Of a stretch of DNA of 64,000 nucleotides, positions 24,453 to 33,536 are shown piece by piece. The position numbers were made by a program, and so were the translations under genes. Source of the stretch: Alkaliphilus sp. NP8 (GTDB taxonomy: Bacteria; Bacillota; Clostridia; Peptostreptococcales; Natronincolaceae); assembly GCA_015978205.1 (NCBI GenBank), contig JADWMM010000031.1:1-64000 (forward strand). The letters are read 5' to 3'. Positions within the stretch are counted from its first letter, which is position 1. Each line of letters begins with the position of its first letter. The notes beneath the pieces are model-generated. The model did no database searches and was not told the DNA's origin. It was given only the letters and a program-made list of their open reading frames with translations.

Positions 24453-25535
24453 TTGGATAAATTAGAAAATAAGATAAAGAAGAAAATGATAATAATAGCA
24501 CTTTCCGTATTAATTTCAATAATGTTAGTTTTAGGCTTTATTTTTGTGCTATTTGGGGGAATTCATATGGTTTCTGGGATTCTTCCAACAGCATATGTAG
24601 AAACTGTTCAAGAATATAAAGAGTTAGGAAGTCTTACAGGAATTGAATGGGCAGATATGATTATATACGATACAGTAAGGTATGAAAATGACTTTGATTT
24701 AGCTGATCCAAGTGAGACAGCTTTTGAATTTTTTATAGTAGACTATGAAAGGTTTGAAAAAGAGTATTATTGTGTTGAAGAAGATGTAGAAGGTAATTGT
24801 ATTGAACTGGATTATAAATGGGTTAGTGCTGAAAAAAAGATGCTAAGGTCTAAAGAAGCTATCTTAAGACAACTTGAAAGATTAGATTATAATACAAACA
24901 ATTTTGATGTTCGTGAAACTATAAATATATTTGAAAGATTAGATAAAACAAAAGAGTATGACATTAAGTTTTATAGTAGAGACTTAGAAGATTTATTTGT
25001 AAATTTAAGTGAAGATGAACAAGAATGGGCAAATGTTTTGGTTTCTGAGAATTTTGCACATGAAATGTTTGGAGAAGTATATGACCTTCCAGATCATATT
25101 CCTGTAATTGATGGTAAATTTTTAGCCTGGCCAACACCAACACTACATACTATAACGTCTAATTATGGTTGGAGAGTGCATCCAACAGAAGGAACTAGAT
25201 TATTTCATTATGGTACTGACATATCAGGAGCTAATGCTATGGGGCAGCCAGTTATATCTGTAGCAGATGGAGAAGTGATCCAGGTAAACTATACAGAAAG
25301 TAGCACTTCAGGATTAAATATTAGAATAAGTCATATAGACGAAGAGGGCAATGAGTGGCAGTCAAGATATTCCCACTTATCGCAAATTAACGTAAAGACT
25401 GGTGAAAGAGTAAGCCAGGGAGATGTTGTAGGAGCTGTTGGAAACACTGGTAGAAGTACAGGTCCACATTTGCACTTTGAGCTTAGATTTGGAGGGCAAT
25501 TAGTAGATCCATATCCATATATAAGGAGAGATTGA
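24453..25535 (+). CDS. M23 (LytM) peptidoglycan endopeptidase of the transfer system
   Basis: 360 residues. An N-terminal membrane anchor (IIALSVLISIMLVLGFIFVL) precedes an extracellular helical region and a C-terminal M23 domain: Zn ligands in LFHYGTDISG (HxxxD) and PHLHFELRFGG (HxH), with RYSHLSQINVKTGERV between. It cuts wall peptide cross-links to let the mating channel through. pCW3 uses NlpC/P60-type TcpG and TcpI instead, so this is a functional substitute. TTG start after AGGTGG. Confidence 0.88.
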   Translation: MDKLENKIKKKMIIIALSVLISIMLVLGFIFVLFGGIHMVSGILPTAYVETVQEYKELGSLTGIEWADMIIYDTVRYENDFDLADPSETAFEFFIVDYERFEKEYYCVEEDVEGNCIELDYKWVSAEKKMLRSKEAILRQLERLDYNTNNFDVRETINIFERLDKTKEYDIKFYSRDLEDLFVNLSEDEQEWANVLVSENFAHEMFGEVYDLPDHIPVIDGKFLAWPTPTLHTITSNYGWRVHPTEGTRLFHYGTDISGANAMGQPVISVADGEVIQVNYTESSTSGLNIRISHIDEEGNEWQSRYSHLSQINVKTGERVSQGDVVGAVGNTGRSTGPHLHFELRFGGQLVDPYPYIRRD

Positions 25536-25536
25536 T

Positions 25537-25872
25537 ATGGGAGTTTTTAAAAAAGTATTTTTTATAATAGCATTAAATATTGCTATAAGTTTTTTACAAC
25601 TTAAATTTGTATCATTCAAATTAAAAGAACAAGGAACCACAATTCCTTTTAATAGGATATGGAGCCTTGTGTTTTTATTTTTATTACAGTTATTAATTAT
25701 AGTGGTTGTGTATTACTTAATTTTGTATCAAAATATTATAGTATTATCAGGATTAATTGTTATGGTAGCACTTTTTGTAATTGCTTCAATGTTCGAAAGT
25801 AAAGAAAAATGGCTGATTTTACTTATAGGTATGCTCACATTATTCATAGCTTCCCTGTTTGTATTGTTTTAG
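25537..25872 (+). CDS. Small polytopic membrane protein at the tcp/tad junction
   Basis: 111 residues with about four hydrophobic helices (residues 6-22, 36-60, 62-78, 88-108) and few charges; no family recognised. It starts one base after the stop of the M23 gene, with AAGGAGAG inside that gene's end. Some Tcp loci carry a small membrane gene (tcpJ) at this place, but similarity cannot be judged by eye. Probably a transfer accessory protein. Confidence 0.6.
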   Translation: MGVFKKVFFIIALNIAISFLQLKFVSFKLKEQGTTIPFNRIWSLVFLFLLQLLIIVVVYYLILYQNIIVLSGLIVMVALFVIASMFESKEKWLILLIGMLTLFIASLFVLF

Positions 25873-25920
25873 GTAATTCATATAATTAAATTTTAAAGTC
25901 ATTAAAAGGAGAGTGATAAT

Positions 25921-27135
25921 TTGAAAGTATATTTAGCTATAGGTAACAAAGAGATAGAAGAGATTATAAAAGAAGGAAACTTCGATATAGTTGATGAGAG
26001 TAATAGCTTAGATACTGTTGAAGACCTTTTAGAATTTATTAAAGTAGATGCTATAGTAATAAACAGATTACTAGACACTAACGGTGAGATTCTAAGAATA
26101 GCAAAGAAAGTTAAGGAAAAAGGTATTAATGTTTTAGTGCTGACAGATAGTTTAGAAGACTATGAAGAACAAAAGTATATAACTAAGTTAGTAGCTGAAG
26201 GAGTTACTGGATATATAACATTTGAGGATCTAACTGTAGAATTAGCAGAAGAGATCCTTTTTAATTACCCCAAAGAGTTTGATTTTAGTATTTTTTCAAG
26301 AAATGATGAGTCAGAACAAATAAAAAAGGGATCAAAAGAAGAAGTTATAAAAAGTGTTTTTAAAGAAGTAATAGCTGTCTACAGTCCTTTAAGCCAGGGA
26401 TCTACAACTATATCCACTCATCTTGCTATGGCTATAGCAAATGCCAAGAATTGTAGAGTAGGTATTGCAGACTTTAATCCACTAAAACCAAGATTTAAAA
26501 AGGTATTTGATACAGAGTTTGACTATACTCTAGTAGACGCTATAGATGCAGTTGTAAGAAATAATTTAACCTATGAAAGACTTGAAAGTTTTATGAAACC
26601 TTCAAAATATCAGAAAAACTTAGATTTACTTGCAGGTATCTATGATATAAATGAATATTACTCATCATCAAGTAATCAATATGAAGAAATAATAAAGAAA
26701 ATGAAGTTTAATAATGATTATGTAATATTAGATACACATTCTTGTTACGATGTATTATCTACAGATGTGGCACTTAGGCAAGCTGATAAGGTAATTGTAC
26801 CTGTAAATGGAAATAAGCATGATATAGATGAGCTTAATAGATATTTAGATGGATTTAGAAGTTATAATGATTTTGATTTAAGAAAATTTTATGTAGTTAT
26901 AAATGAGTATACTGGTAATGATTTGACTTTCATTGAAATTGAGTCAAAAGTAAAAGCAAATATTATAGGGTACATTTCAAAACATAAAGATTATGAAAAA
27001 AATAATAGCTTTAAGAGTATACCTGTTATGAATGAATATGTTGATATTTTAAATGCTATAGGAATCGATGCTAAAAAACAGAAAAACTTCAAAGAAACTT
27101 TAATTAATCTAATACCATTTAGAAAATCTAGTTAG
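25921..27135 (+). CDS. tadZ: TadZ/CpaE-like MinD/ParA-family protein of the Tad pilus
   Basis: 404 residues. An N-terminal receiver-like domain (about 1-115) is followed by a MinD/ParA-like domain. The P-loop position reads VYSPLSQGSTTIST instead of KGGxGKT, so the conserved Lys residues are absent and ATP hydrolysis is doubtful; degenerate P-loops are known in TadZ proteins. Later motifs remain (RVGIADFNPLKP, DYVILDTHSCYD). It marks the assembly site of the pilus machine. TTG start with AAAGGAGAG. First gene of the Tad block, 48 bases after the transfer genes. Confidence 0.8.
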   Translation: MKVYLAIGNKEIEEIIKEGNFDIVDESNSLDTVEDLLEFIKVDAIVINRLLDTNGEILRIAKKVKEKGINVLVLTDSLEDYEEQKYITKLVAEGVTGYITFEDLTVELAEEILFNYPKEFDFSIFSRNDESEQIKKGSKEEVIKSVFKEVIAVYSPLSQGSTTISTHLAMAIANAKNCRVGIADFNPLKPRFKKVFDTEFDYTLVDAIDAVVRNNLTYERLESFMKPSKYQKNLDLLAGIYDINEYYSSSSNQYEEIIKKMKFNNDYVILDTHSCYDVLSTDVALRQADKVIVPVNGNKHDIDELNRYLDGFRSYNDFDLRKFYVVINEYTGNDLTFIEIESKVKANIIGYISKHKDYEKNNSFKSIPVMNEYVDILNAIGIDAKKQKNFKETLINLIPFRKSS

Positions 27136-27151
27136 TAAGGTAGGTGATAAT

Positions 27152-28513
27152 GTGTTTGTAAATAGATTAGAAGTAAGAGCTAAAAAACGTAAGGAAGTTG
27201 CAAAAGAAGAGATATTTACATCTATTTATGATGTAATAGAAAAAATATCTGATGAGGTTGTAATATCTCATAGAGATTTAATAAGTGATATTACAGAGTC
27301 AAAGGCTTCACAATCGGCATTAGAGCTAGTTGTACTAAAGATAATAAATAAAAAAAATTATAGGGTAAAAAATGTATCTAGAAAAGAATTAATTGAAAAA
27401 GTAATAGCTCATATACTAGGTTATGGTATGGTGCAGCCATACTTAGATAAAGAAGGGTGTAATGGTGTTTTCATAAATGGACCAAACAATGCCTGGGTAA
27501 AAATAGGTAAAAAGATTGAACCTGCTCCAGATATTAAATTTGGAACAAATGAAAATTTACGCTCTTATATAAGAACTACTATTCAGGCAAACCTAAAAGG
27601 TGAAATTAATGAAGATAAAGCTTTAGCAAAGTTTGAAGATCCAGTACAAAAGTTAAGGATTATTTGTGGTATTGAACCTGTTGCTCATATTAGCCCTTTT
27701 GTAGTTTTTAGAAAACATAAAAGTGAAGCTTTTACTTTGGATGACTTAGTGGAAATGGACATGTTGCCTAGAGAATTAGCTGATGATCTTGTTAGATATG
27801 CTAGAGCTGGAGCTAATATAGTTTTTTCTGGTCGTGGTGGAGCAGGTAAGACAACTCTTTTAAGAGCTTTAATCGAAGAATTAAAAGAAGAAATAAGGAT
27901 ATTACTTATGGAAGAAAATGCAGAAATATTTCCAAAGCATAGGAATGTTAATCCACTTCTTGTAAAAAGAAATACAAAAGGTCAAGCATATGGGATACAA
28001 GAGATAACAGACATGGGTCTTTTGATGAGTATTGATGTATATGTGTTTGGAGAAATAAGGGGTGGCGAAGCCATGCACTTCTTCGATGGAGCGTATAACG
28101 GAAATATTACCTGGAATACAAGTCATGCTGGATCTGCAAAGAAAACCTTGAAGAAATTAATGATTAATATGAAAAAATCAGGAACAAATTTATCTGAAGA
28201 TACCTTAATGGATATGTTATATGAATCTGTTAATATTATTGTTTTTCTTGACTCTTTTACAGTATCTGAAGTTATAGAAGTGGTTCCAGAAGCTAAGGAA
28301 AAATATAATACTTTATGGAACTTTGAAGTGCATAATAGAGAAGTTACCTTTATTCAAGGTAAGCATAAACGTGTTGGTAAATTAAAGTCTGAAGACCTAA
28401 TAAGAAAAATGATGGAATCTAATCTTCTTAGAGAGGAGGATTTAGATGGGGAAATTGAACCTGCTGATCATCGCATTATTCATTTCGATAGGTCTGTTTT
28501 TAGTGATAATTAG
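27152..28513 (+). CDS. tadA: TadA/CpaF pilus assembly ATPase
   Basis: 453 residues of the GspE/VirB11 secretion ATPase superfamily. Walker A FSGRGGAGKTTLLRALIEE near residue 230, the Asp box LLMEENAEIF near 250, Walker B with VYVFGEIRGGEAMHFFDG near 295, and the His box TWNTSHAGSAKKTLKK near 325. It powers extension and perhaps retraction of Tad pili. GTG start after AGGTGATAAT. It overlaps tadB by 68 bases, more than usual. Confidence 0.9.
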   Translation: MFVNRLEVRAKKRKEVAKEEIFTSIYDVIEKISDEVVISHRDLISDITESKASQSALELVVLKIINKKNYRVKNVSRKELIEKVIAHILGYGMVQPYLDKEGCNGVFINGPNNAWVKIGKKIEPAPDIKFGTNENLRSYIRTTIQANLKGEINEDKALAKFEDPVQKLRIICGIEPVAHISPFVVFRKHKSEAFTLDDLVEMDMLPRELADDLVRYARAGANIVFSGRGGAGKTTLLRALIEELKEEIRILLMEENAEIFPKHRNVNPLLVKRNTKGQAYGIQEITDMGLLMSIDVYVFGEIRGGEAMHFFDGAYNGNITWNTSHAGSAKKTLKKLMINMKKSGTNLSEDTLMDMLYESVNIIVFLDSFTVSEVIEVVPEAKEKYNTLWNFEVHNREVTFIQGKHKRVGKLKSEDLIRKMMESNLLREEDLDGEIEPADHRIIHFDRSVFSDN

Positions 28514-29369
28514 CATTGATATTGAAGGTGTATATAAAAGTTTAAAGGAAAAAAGAATAAACAAGAAAGAAAGTGTAAGTAGATTTAATAAAAGAAGTAA
28601 CTCTATATCTATAAATTTATTTGGTAAACATATTTCAAACATTGAAAAAAGAATAAAAAGATCTAACATACGTCTATATGTTAAATACAACGTATGGACA
28701 CATTTGTTTATCTGCACTTTAAGCTTTTTAATAGGCTTTTCTTGGATGAGAAGCTATATGGATGTGTATATATCTTTTGTATTTGGAATAGGAGCTTTTG
28801 TGCTACCTTTTCTTTTTTTACAGATTTTTTCAGACATTATGGCATATAAAATCAAAAGAGTTGCAGTAGATTTTTTAATAATTATTAAAAACTTTTTTGT
28901 AGCAGGAAAAAATGATATTTTTGAAGCTTTTAGAAGATGTTCTAGATATGTTATGCAGCCACTAAAAAACTATATAGAAATAATGCTATATGAGTATGAC
29001 CATAAAGTAAATCCAATTGTTGCTTTAGAAAATTTTAAAGAAAAGATAGAATTCAATGAGCTTAGGCTATATATTGAAAATCTTCAAGCTTGTTATATTT
29101 ACGGTGGTGACATAGTAGAGCTTACTGATGTATTTATTGAAGAAATAAGCAGTTTAAATGACGATGAAGAAACAGAGAATACAAACGATAAGATGATGAA
29201 CTTAGGATTATATGTCATTGTGGCCATTAACTATTTAGCAATATATATATTAATAAATAGCAGTTATAAAACTGTTATTTTAGGAAGTATATGGGGCAAA
29301 ATAGTTTTTTCACTGGATATATTAATATCAATTTATATAGTATATATGACTATTGATAAGCTTGAATAA
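28446..29369 (+). CDS. tadB: TadB-like inner-membrane pilus platform protein
   Basis: 307 residues with N-terminal helix (LLIIALFISIGLFLVIIS), a pair of helices near 88-125 and a C-terminal pair near 250-300; the cytoplasmic part (NFFVAGKNDIFEAFRRCSRY) has the T2SSF helical pattern. It forms the platform with TadC. The ATG follows AGAGAGGAGG within tadA, so the two genes are read in different frames for 68 bases. Confidence 0.78.
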   Translation: MGKLNLLIIALFISIGLFLVIISIDIEGVYKSLKEKRINKKESVSRFNKRSNSISINLFGKHISNIEKRIKRSNIRLYVKYNVWTHLFICTLSFLIGFSWMRSYMDVYISFVFGIGAFVLPFLFLQIFSDIMAYKIKRVAVDFLIIIKNFFVAGKNDIFEAFRRCSRYVMQPLKNYIEIMLYEYDHKVNPIVALENFKEKIEFNELRLYIENLQACYIYGGDIVELTDVFIEEISSLNDDEETENTNDKMMNLGLYVIVAINYLAIYILINSSYKTVILGSIWGKIVFSLDILISIYIVYMTIDKLE

Positions 29370-29410
29370 CTTAAAATTTTTAAAATGAGTAAGGAGGTGA
29401 CATATTTTAA

Positions 29411-30238
29411 ATGTTGATAAGTATTTGGGTAACCTTATTTTTTCTAGCTTTTCTAACAATTACATTTCATTTTTTAATTAGAGAAGGAAAAGTAGAAAAT
29501 AAAGAAATTAATTTTTACAAAGAAAAAGGAAATTTCTTTAAAAGATATTTAAAAGATTCATGGTATGAAAAGATAGATGATTACTTGAAGAAATCTGGTT
29601 ATTTTATAAGTACAGAGGTATATATTTTTATTCATTCAGCTGTTCTAATTCTAATAATATATGGGATATTCACCATATGGCTAGAAGAAGGATTTGCTGT
29701 TTTTTTTAGTTCAGCTTTTAGGATAATAATACTTTGCATTATACCAATAAACATTTTTGTAAGAAGTAAGATAAAACAAAGAACTAATGAAATAAAATTA
29801 GAACTTTGTAATATACAAGACTTCATGTATTTTCAAAGAAAAATAGGTACAGAAGAAGATAAAATTTTAGTAGGAGCTGCTAGAATATCGAAAGGAATTT
29901 TAAGAGAACCACTTCAAGATATAGCAAATGCACCTAAAGTTAAAAAGAAAATGGAAGAAGCTTTAGCAAGGCTAAGAGATATTTCAAATATTATAGAGCT
30001 TCAATCATTTAGTTTTATTTTAGAGCAAAACCAGTATACAGGAGCTTCTGAAGAAAATCATAAAGCTCAGGCAAATATGTTAAAAAGAAATAAAAGAATG
30101 AGAAGAAGGATCTTAAGACAATATAAAAGATCTAAACTTACGCTTGCTGCTTTATTATTATTTGGGTGTTATACATTATTGATAGTAGTTCCACTTATGC
30201 AAGAAATGATTAGAAACATTGATTTAATGTTTAGGTAA
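29411..30238 (+). CDS. tadC: TadC-like inner-membrane pilus platform protein
   Basis: 275 residues: an N-terminal helix (about 2-20), a central helical pair (about 75-115), the T2SSF cytoplasmic segment (RISKGILREPLQDIANAPKV, then EALARLRDISNIIELQSFSF) and a C-terminal helix (LTLAALLLFGCYTLLIVVPL). It partners with TadB. Standard order tadZ-A-B-C supports the call. AAGGAGG occurs upstream of the ATG. Confidence 0.8.
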   Translation: MLISIWVTLFFLAFLTITFHFLIREGKVENKEINFYKEKGNFFKRYLKDSWYEKIDDYLKKSGYFISTEVYIFIHSAVLILIIYGIFTIWLEEGFAVFFSSAFRIIILCIIPINIFVRSKIKQRTNEIKLELCNIQDFMYFQRKIGTEEDKILVGAARISKGILREPLQDIANAPKVKKKMEEALARLRDISNIIELQSFSFILEQNQYTGASEENHKAQANMLKRNKRMRRRILRQYKRSKLTLAALLLFGCYTLLIVVPLMQEMIRNIDLMFR

Positions 30239-30285
30239 TTGGTTGGTAAAACTTAAAAAAAAAAAAAACATTAGGAGGAATTAGA

Positions 30286-30558
30286 ATGAAAAGAATTAAA
30301 AACATGAGAACAAAGATGGAAAAAGGATATGTAAAGGCTAGTAGTTTATTAAATAAAGGATTAAAAGAAATAACAGATAGATCCAAAGAAGCATTAAATA
30401 ATGAAGGTGGTTTTACAACCGGAGAATGGATAACAATGGGTGCTATTGTTTTCTTGGCTCTATTTGCTTTAAAAACTCCAATAGAAACATTTTTTAGTAA
30501 TATATGGTCCGCAGCTGCAACATTCTTTGAAGGCAAGCTTTCAGAGCTTTTCTCTTAA
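30286..30558 (+). CDS. Flp-like type IVb prepilin
   Basis: 90 residues. A basic leader of about 45 residues is followed by EGGFTTGEWITMGAIVFLAL, resembling the G-x(4)-E[WY] processing site and hydrophobic helix of Flp pilins, with a short amphipathic tail. The leader is longer than usual. It follows tadC and the matching prepilin peptidase is encoded at 42748. AGGAGGAA precedes the ATG, after an A12 run in the intergenic gap. Probable major pilus subunit. Confidence 0.7.
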   Translation: MKRIKNMRTKMEKGYVKASSLLNKGLKEITDRSKEALNNEGGFTTGEWITMGAIVFLALFALKTPIETFFSNIWSAAATFFEGKLSELFS

Positions 30559-30581
30559 TCAATATAACAGGAGGGTAAAAA

Positions 30582-30962
30582 ATGAATTTTCCAAGCAATT
30601 TAATAGTTGTAACAATATTTATAGTAATATTATCAGTTTTTACAGTAGGAACTTTTGAAAATTCAATTCCTTTATTTAAAAGAATTAGATTTGATAATAT
30701 AGGAAGTCAATATTTAAGTGAATTGCAAAAAAGCCGTGGATTGTCACAAAAAGATATAGATGAGATAGAGAGCAAACTTACAGAAATAGGTTTTCAAAAT
30801 ATTAGAGTAATGGCCCCAACATCTGCTGAGTGGGGTCATGAAGCTACTCTTAGAATCGATGCAGATTATGTTTTTGAAAGAACTAATATGGATATGAAAA
30901 AAGAAGAGAATGTTAAAACAGCAACTTTTGAAGAAACAACTGTAATTATGACTAATGACTAA
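30582..30962 (+). CDS. TadE/TadF-type minor pseudopilin candidate
   Basis: 126 residues with one N-terminal membrane helix (LIVVTIFIVILSVFTVG) and a soluble alpha/beta domain (LSQKDIDEIESKLTEIGFQN, then ATLRIDADYVFE). No clear prepilin cleavage motif, but size, topology and position between the pilin and another single-helix protein fit the pseudopilins of Tad systems. CAGGAGGG precedes the ATG. Confidence 0.62.
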   Translation: MNFPSNLIVVTIFIVILSVFTVGTFENSIPLFKRIRFDNIGSQYLSELQKSRGLSQKDIDEIESKLTEIGFQNIRVMAPTSAEWGHEATLRIDADYVFERTNMDMKKEENVKTATFEETTVIMTND

Positions 30963-30985
30963 ATTGAGCGAATAAGGGTGATAAA

Positions 30986-31516
30986 ATGGATGGAAATGGA
31001 GCTATATATTTTTCTGTAACGATGCTGATAATAGCTTTTGTTTTAATATTTAGTATTGTTTTTTATGAAATAGCAGGAATAGTTATTTTAGGTATAAGAG
31101 TTGAAAATTCAACAATAGCATCAGGTTGGGCAGGATTTAGTGAGTTAGATTTAATAGAAACTGGTAAGCGGTTAAGTATTAGTGATGAAGAAGCACGGGA
31201 TATTTATTTAAATAAGAACGAAGCAGAAGAAATTGTTAGAGACTATTTGAAGAAAAATTTAAAGTTAGATGATAACCTATTCGCTTTAAATGAAAGTTAT
31301 ATAGGAAATAAAGAAAAACCAGTAGTAATAGAAGAGATAACAATTTATAATCCTGATGACTTACCAGCTACTACAAGTGATGGAACTAATATTACAAGAA
31401 CTACAATACATATAAGGCTACTAATACCTAAGGATATAAAGGGTGTAGGGTTTAAGTACTTACCTAAAAGTGAGCTAGTAGATATTGATTCTTTTATCGC
31501 AGAGCATCAGAAATAG
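30986..31516 (+). CDS. Second Tad pseudopilin-like protein
   Basis: 176 residues: a single N-terminal helix (YFSVTMLIIAFVLIFSIVFY) that begins right after the short MDGNGAI lead, a gap rich in acidic residues and a beta-rich C-terminus (TTIHIRLLIPKDIKGVGFKY). The NGAI-like start recalls the GxxxE pilin site but the Glu is absent. It resembles TadE/TadG-like proteins in topology only. AAGGGTG lies before the ATG. Confidence 0.6.
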   Translation: MDGNGAIYFSVTMLIIAFVLIFSIVFYEIAGIVILGIRVENSTIASGWAGFSELDLIETGKRLSISDEEARDIYLNKNEAEEIVRDYLKKNLKLDDNLFALNESYIGNKEKPVVIEEITIYNPDDLPATTSDGTNITRTTIHIRLLIPKDIKGVGFKYLPKSELVDIDSFIAEHQK

Positions 31517-31544
31517 TAAAAATTATAGTAAGGAAGGTGATTGT

Positions 31545-32243
31545 TTGAAAGGTAAGATTAATAAAAGGTTAATTAAAATAGGAATAGGATGTTTAGCAGC
31601 AAGTTTAGTTTTTACAGGGTTTATATATAATGGGATGAAAAAAGCAGCAGTCCCTGAAGCAAAAGAAACTGTTGCATATTTTTCTTCTAAATTAGAAAGA
31701 GACACTATTATTCAAGATAGAGATATAATAATGAAACCTACTCCAGTTTCTTTAATTCCACAAGGAGCAATTAAGGATAAATCTGAAATTGAAGGCAAAA
31801 GGCTTATAGTAGATGTTAATAAAGATGAACAAGTATTTGAAGATAAAGTTACAGAGCGTGGAGATATAAGGGTAGATGTAAATGAAATGTGGACCATAGG
31901 TATTGATGTAAAAGATATATCTAATTTTATTGGTGCACAGCTAAAATCAGATGAGTATTATGCTTTGATCTATTTTAATCCCTTAAATGGAGAAACAAGA
32001 ATAATGAATAAAGTTAAAGTTGTTTCTTTAGTGGATAGTACTGCTAAAGAAATAATAGATAATGGAGAAAATGTAGTTAAAACTATTAATGTAGCTGTAC
32101 ATAGTCAAGAAGAAATGCTAGAAATTGCAAAAGCTAAGCAATTTGGTGAGTTTGAAATAACTAAGCCACCACTTGAGTGGGAATGGGAATTTGAAAGTGA
32201 AAATAGTACAGTTAATCCAGATATGGAAGACATTAATATTTAG
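31545..32243 (+). CDS. CpaB/RcpC-like SAF-domain pilus protein
   Basis: 232 residues from TTG at 31545 (AAGGAAGGTGATTG upstream; the frame is open 20 codons earlier inside the previous gene). One N-terminal helix, then a SAF-like domain: KLERDTIIQDRDIIMKPTPV, LIPQGAIKDKSEIEGKRLIV and VNKDEQVFEDKVTERGDI, followed by an extended beta domain. CpaB proteins sit in the Tad envelope channel and may bind wall polymer. Typical member of Firmicutes Tad clusters. Confidence 0.8.
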   Translation: MKGKINKRLIKIGIGCLAASLVFTGFIYNGMKKAAVPEAKETVAYFSSKLERDTIIQDRDIIMKPTPVSLIPQGAIKDKSEIEGKRLIVDVNKDEQVFEDKVTERGDIRVDVNEMWTIGIDVKDISNFIGAQLKSDEYYALIYFNPLNGETRIMNKVKVVSLVDSTAKEIIDNGENVVKTINVAVHSQEEMLEIAKAKQFGEFEITKPPLEWEWEFESENSTVNPDMEDINI

Positions 32244-32286
32244 GATGCTTTAAATAAATAGAGATTTGTTTAGAAGGAGGGAGTAC

Positions 32287-32550
32287 ATGTTTCAAAATAT
32301 AGTTATGATTGCAAGTTTAACAGATTCTTTTAGTAGTATAATAACTAAAATATTTTTTGGAGTAGGTGCTTTGATACTAATTTTAATAGCAGTACCTGTA
32401 CTTGTTGCTTGTATACTTGGAAGGTTCGCCTTCAAATTTGGTTTAATTGGTTTGAAAAGCAGAAAAAGAATAGAAAGGGATAAAGCAGATTTATATGCTT
32501 CAGCTTTTAAAGAAAAAGAGATAAGAGAAGATAATTTCTTCAATGACTAA
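32287..32550 (+). CDS. Small membrane protein in the Tad operon
   Basis: 87 residues from the ATG at 32287, preceded by AGAAGGAGGGAG. A long hydrophobic stretch (KIFFGVGALILILIAVPVLV, about 22-45) with a short second helix, then a charged C-terminal tail (RKRIERDKADLYASAFKEKE). No family recognised. It follows the CpaB-like gene by 43 bases. Confidence 0.6.
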   Translation: MFQNIVMIASLTDSFSSIITKIFFGVGALILILIAVPVLVACILGRFAFKFGLIGLKSRKRIERDKADLYASAFKEKEIREDNFFND

Positions 32551-32704
32551 AAGATGATGTAGTTGAACAAGAATAATAAATAAGAAGATAAAGAATAAAA
32601 AAACTAAAACTTCACAAAAATTTATTGTAAATTAACAAAAAATAGTTTATTTATGGTTAAAAAGGTGTATAATGGAAATATAATAAAAATTGTGAGGTGT
32701 AGAT

Positions 32705-32905
32705 ATGAATATAGGACAATACATTAAAAATAATCTTAAAAGCGAAGGCAGAAGTATAAGATGGCTTTCTAAACAATTAAATATTAATGAATATACGCTA
32801 AACGGAAAAATTAATAGGAACTCTATAACAGCAGAAGAATTATTAAAGATAGGAAAAATTTTAGACTGGGATTTGAATAAGTTAAGAGATGAGATTGAAG
32901 TATAG
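32705..32905 (+). CDS. Cro/CI-type helix-turn-helix protein
   Basis: 66 residues, a single XRE domain: IRWLSKQLNINEYTLNGKIN, then ELLKIGKILDWDLNKL. GTGAGGTG lies before the ATG and a TATAAT (32668-32673) suggests its own promoter. It overlaps the start of the open frame of the HD-GYP gene. Probably a regulator of pilus or downstream surface genes; the target is unknown. Confidence 0.8.
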   Translation: MNIGQYIKNNLKSEGRSIRWLSKQLNINEYTLNGKINRNSITAEELLKIGKILDWDLNKLRDEIEV

Positions 32906-32927
32906 AAAACGAAAAAGGGGTGATGAT

Positions 32928-33509
32928 TTGGGAGTGTTGAAGCTTGAAACTGATAACACTAAAGCAATGCAACTTCCAGATTTGCTGCATTGCTATAGAG
33001 TAGCAAACTTAGTGTTTACACTTTGTATAAAGCTAGGAATTGAAAATAAGGTTAGAGAAGAAATGTTCATTGCAGCAACTCTTCACGATGTTGGAAAAAG
33101 TATGATTAGTAAAGATATTTTGAATAAACCTGGTAAACTTAATTCAACTGAATGGAACGCTATTAAACATCATGCTGAACTAGGTGGAGTTATTGCATCT
33201 AATATGAATCAAAACCTTAGTATCGTAAAAAGCATTGTACACCATCATGAAAATTATGATGGTACTGGTTATCCAAGACAGCTTCAAGGTGAAGAAATAC
33301 CTTTAGGAGCTTCAATAATAAGGGTTTGCGATACGTATGATGCACTTCGAATGAAAAGACCTTATAAGAAAGCTTTTTCACATGAAGAAGCGCTTAATGA
33401 AATGAAAAATGAAAAAGAGAAGTATCATCCAAAGGTATTTAATTCTTTTATAAGTATGAACTTTGAAGAAGTTAAAGGAGTGAAAGTTGGATCTATGAAC
33501 GGATTTTAA
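32928..33509 (+). CDS. HD-GYP domain phosphodiesterase
   Basis: 193 residues from TTG at 32928 (AAAGGGGTGATGAT upstream). Metal-binding HD signature AATLHDVGKSMISKDILNKP and the GYP motif HHHENYDGTGYPRQLQGEEI are intact, with the third metal site IIRVCDTYDAL. HD-GYP proteins hydrolyse c-di-GMP (or related dinucleotides). It is a stand-alone domain with no receiver or sensor. Between pilus genes and surface adhesins it could couple c-di-GMP level to pilus use or surface attachment; that coupling is inference. Confidence 0.9.
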   Translation: MGVLKLETDNTKAMQLPDLLHCYRVANLVFTLCIKLGIENKVREEMFIAATLHDVGKSMISKDILNKPGKLNSTEWNAIKHHAELGGVIASNMNQNLSIVKSIVHHHENYDGTGYPRQLQGEEIPLGASIIRVCDTYDALRMKRPYKKAFSHEEALNEMKNEKEKYHPKVFNSFISMNFEEVKGVKVGSMNGF

Positions 33510-33536
33510 ACTTAAAAAATATTAGGGGGTAATCAA

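Noticed and set aside
25873-32704. c-di-GMP riboswitch upstream of pilus genes
   Set aside because: Looked for because of the HD-GYP gene; the gaps are too short and no conserved aptamer core was found.
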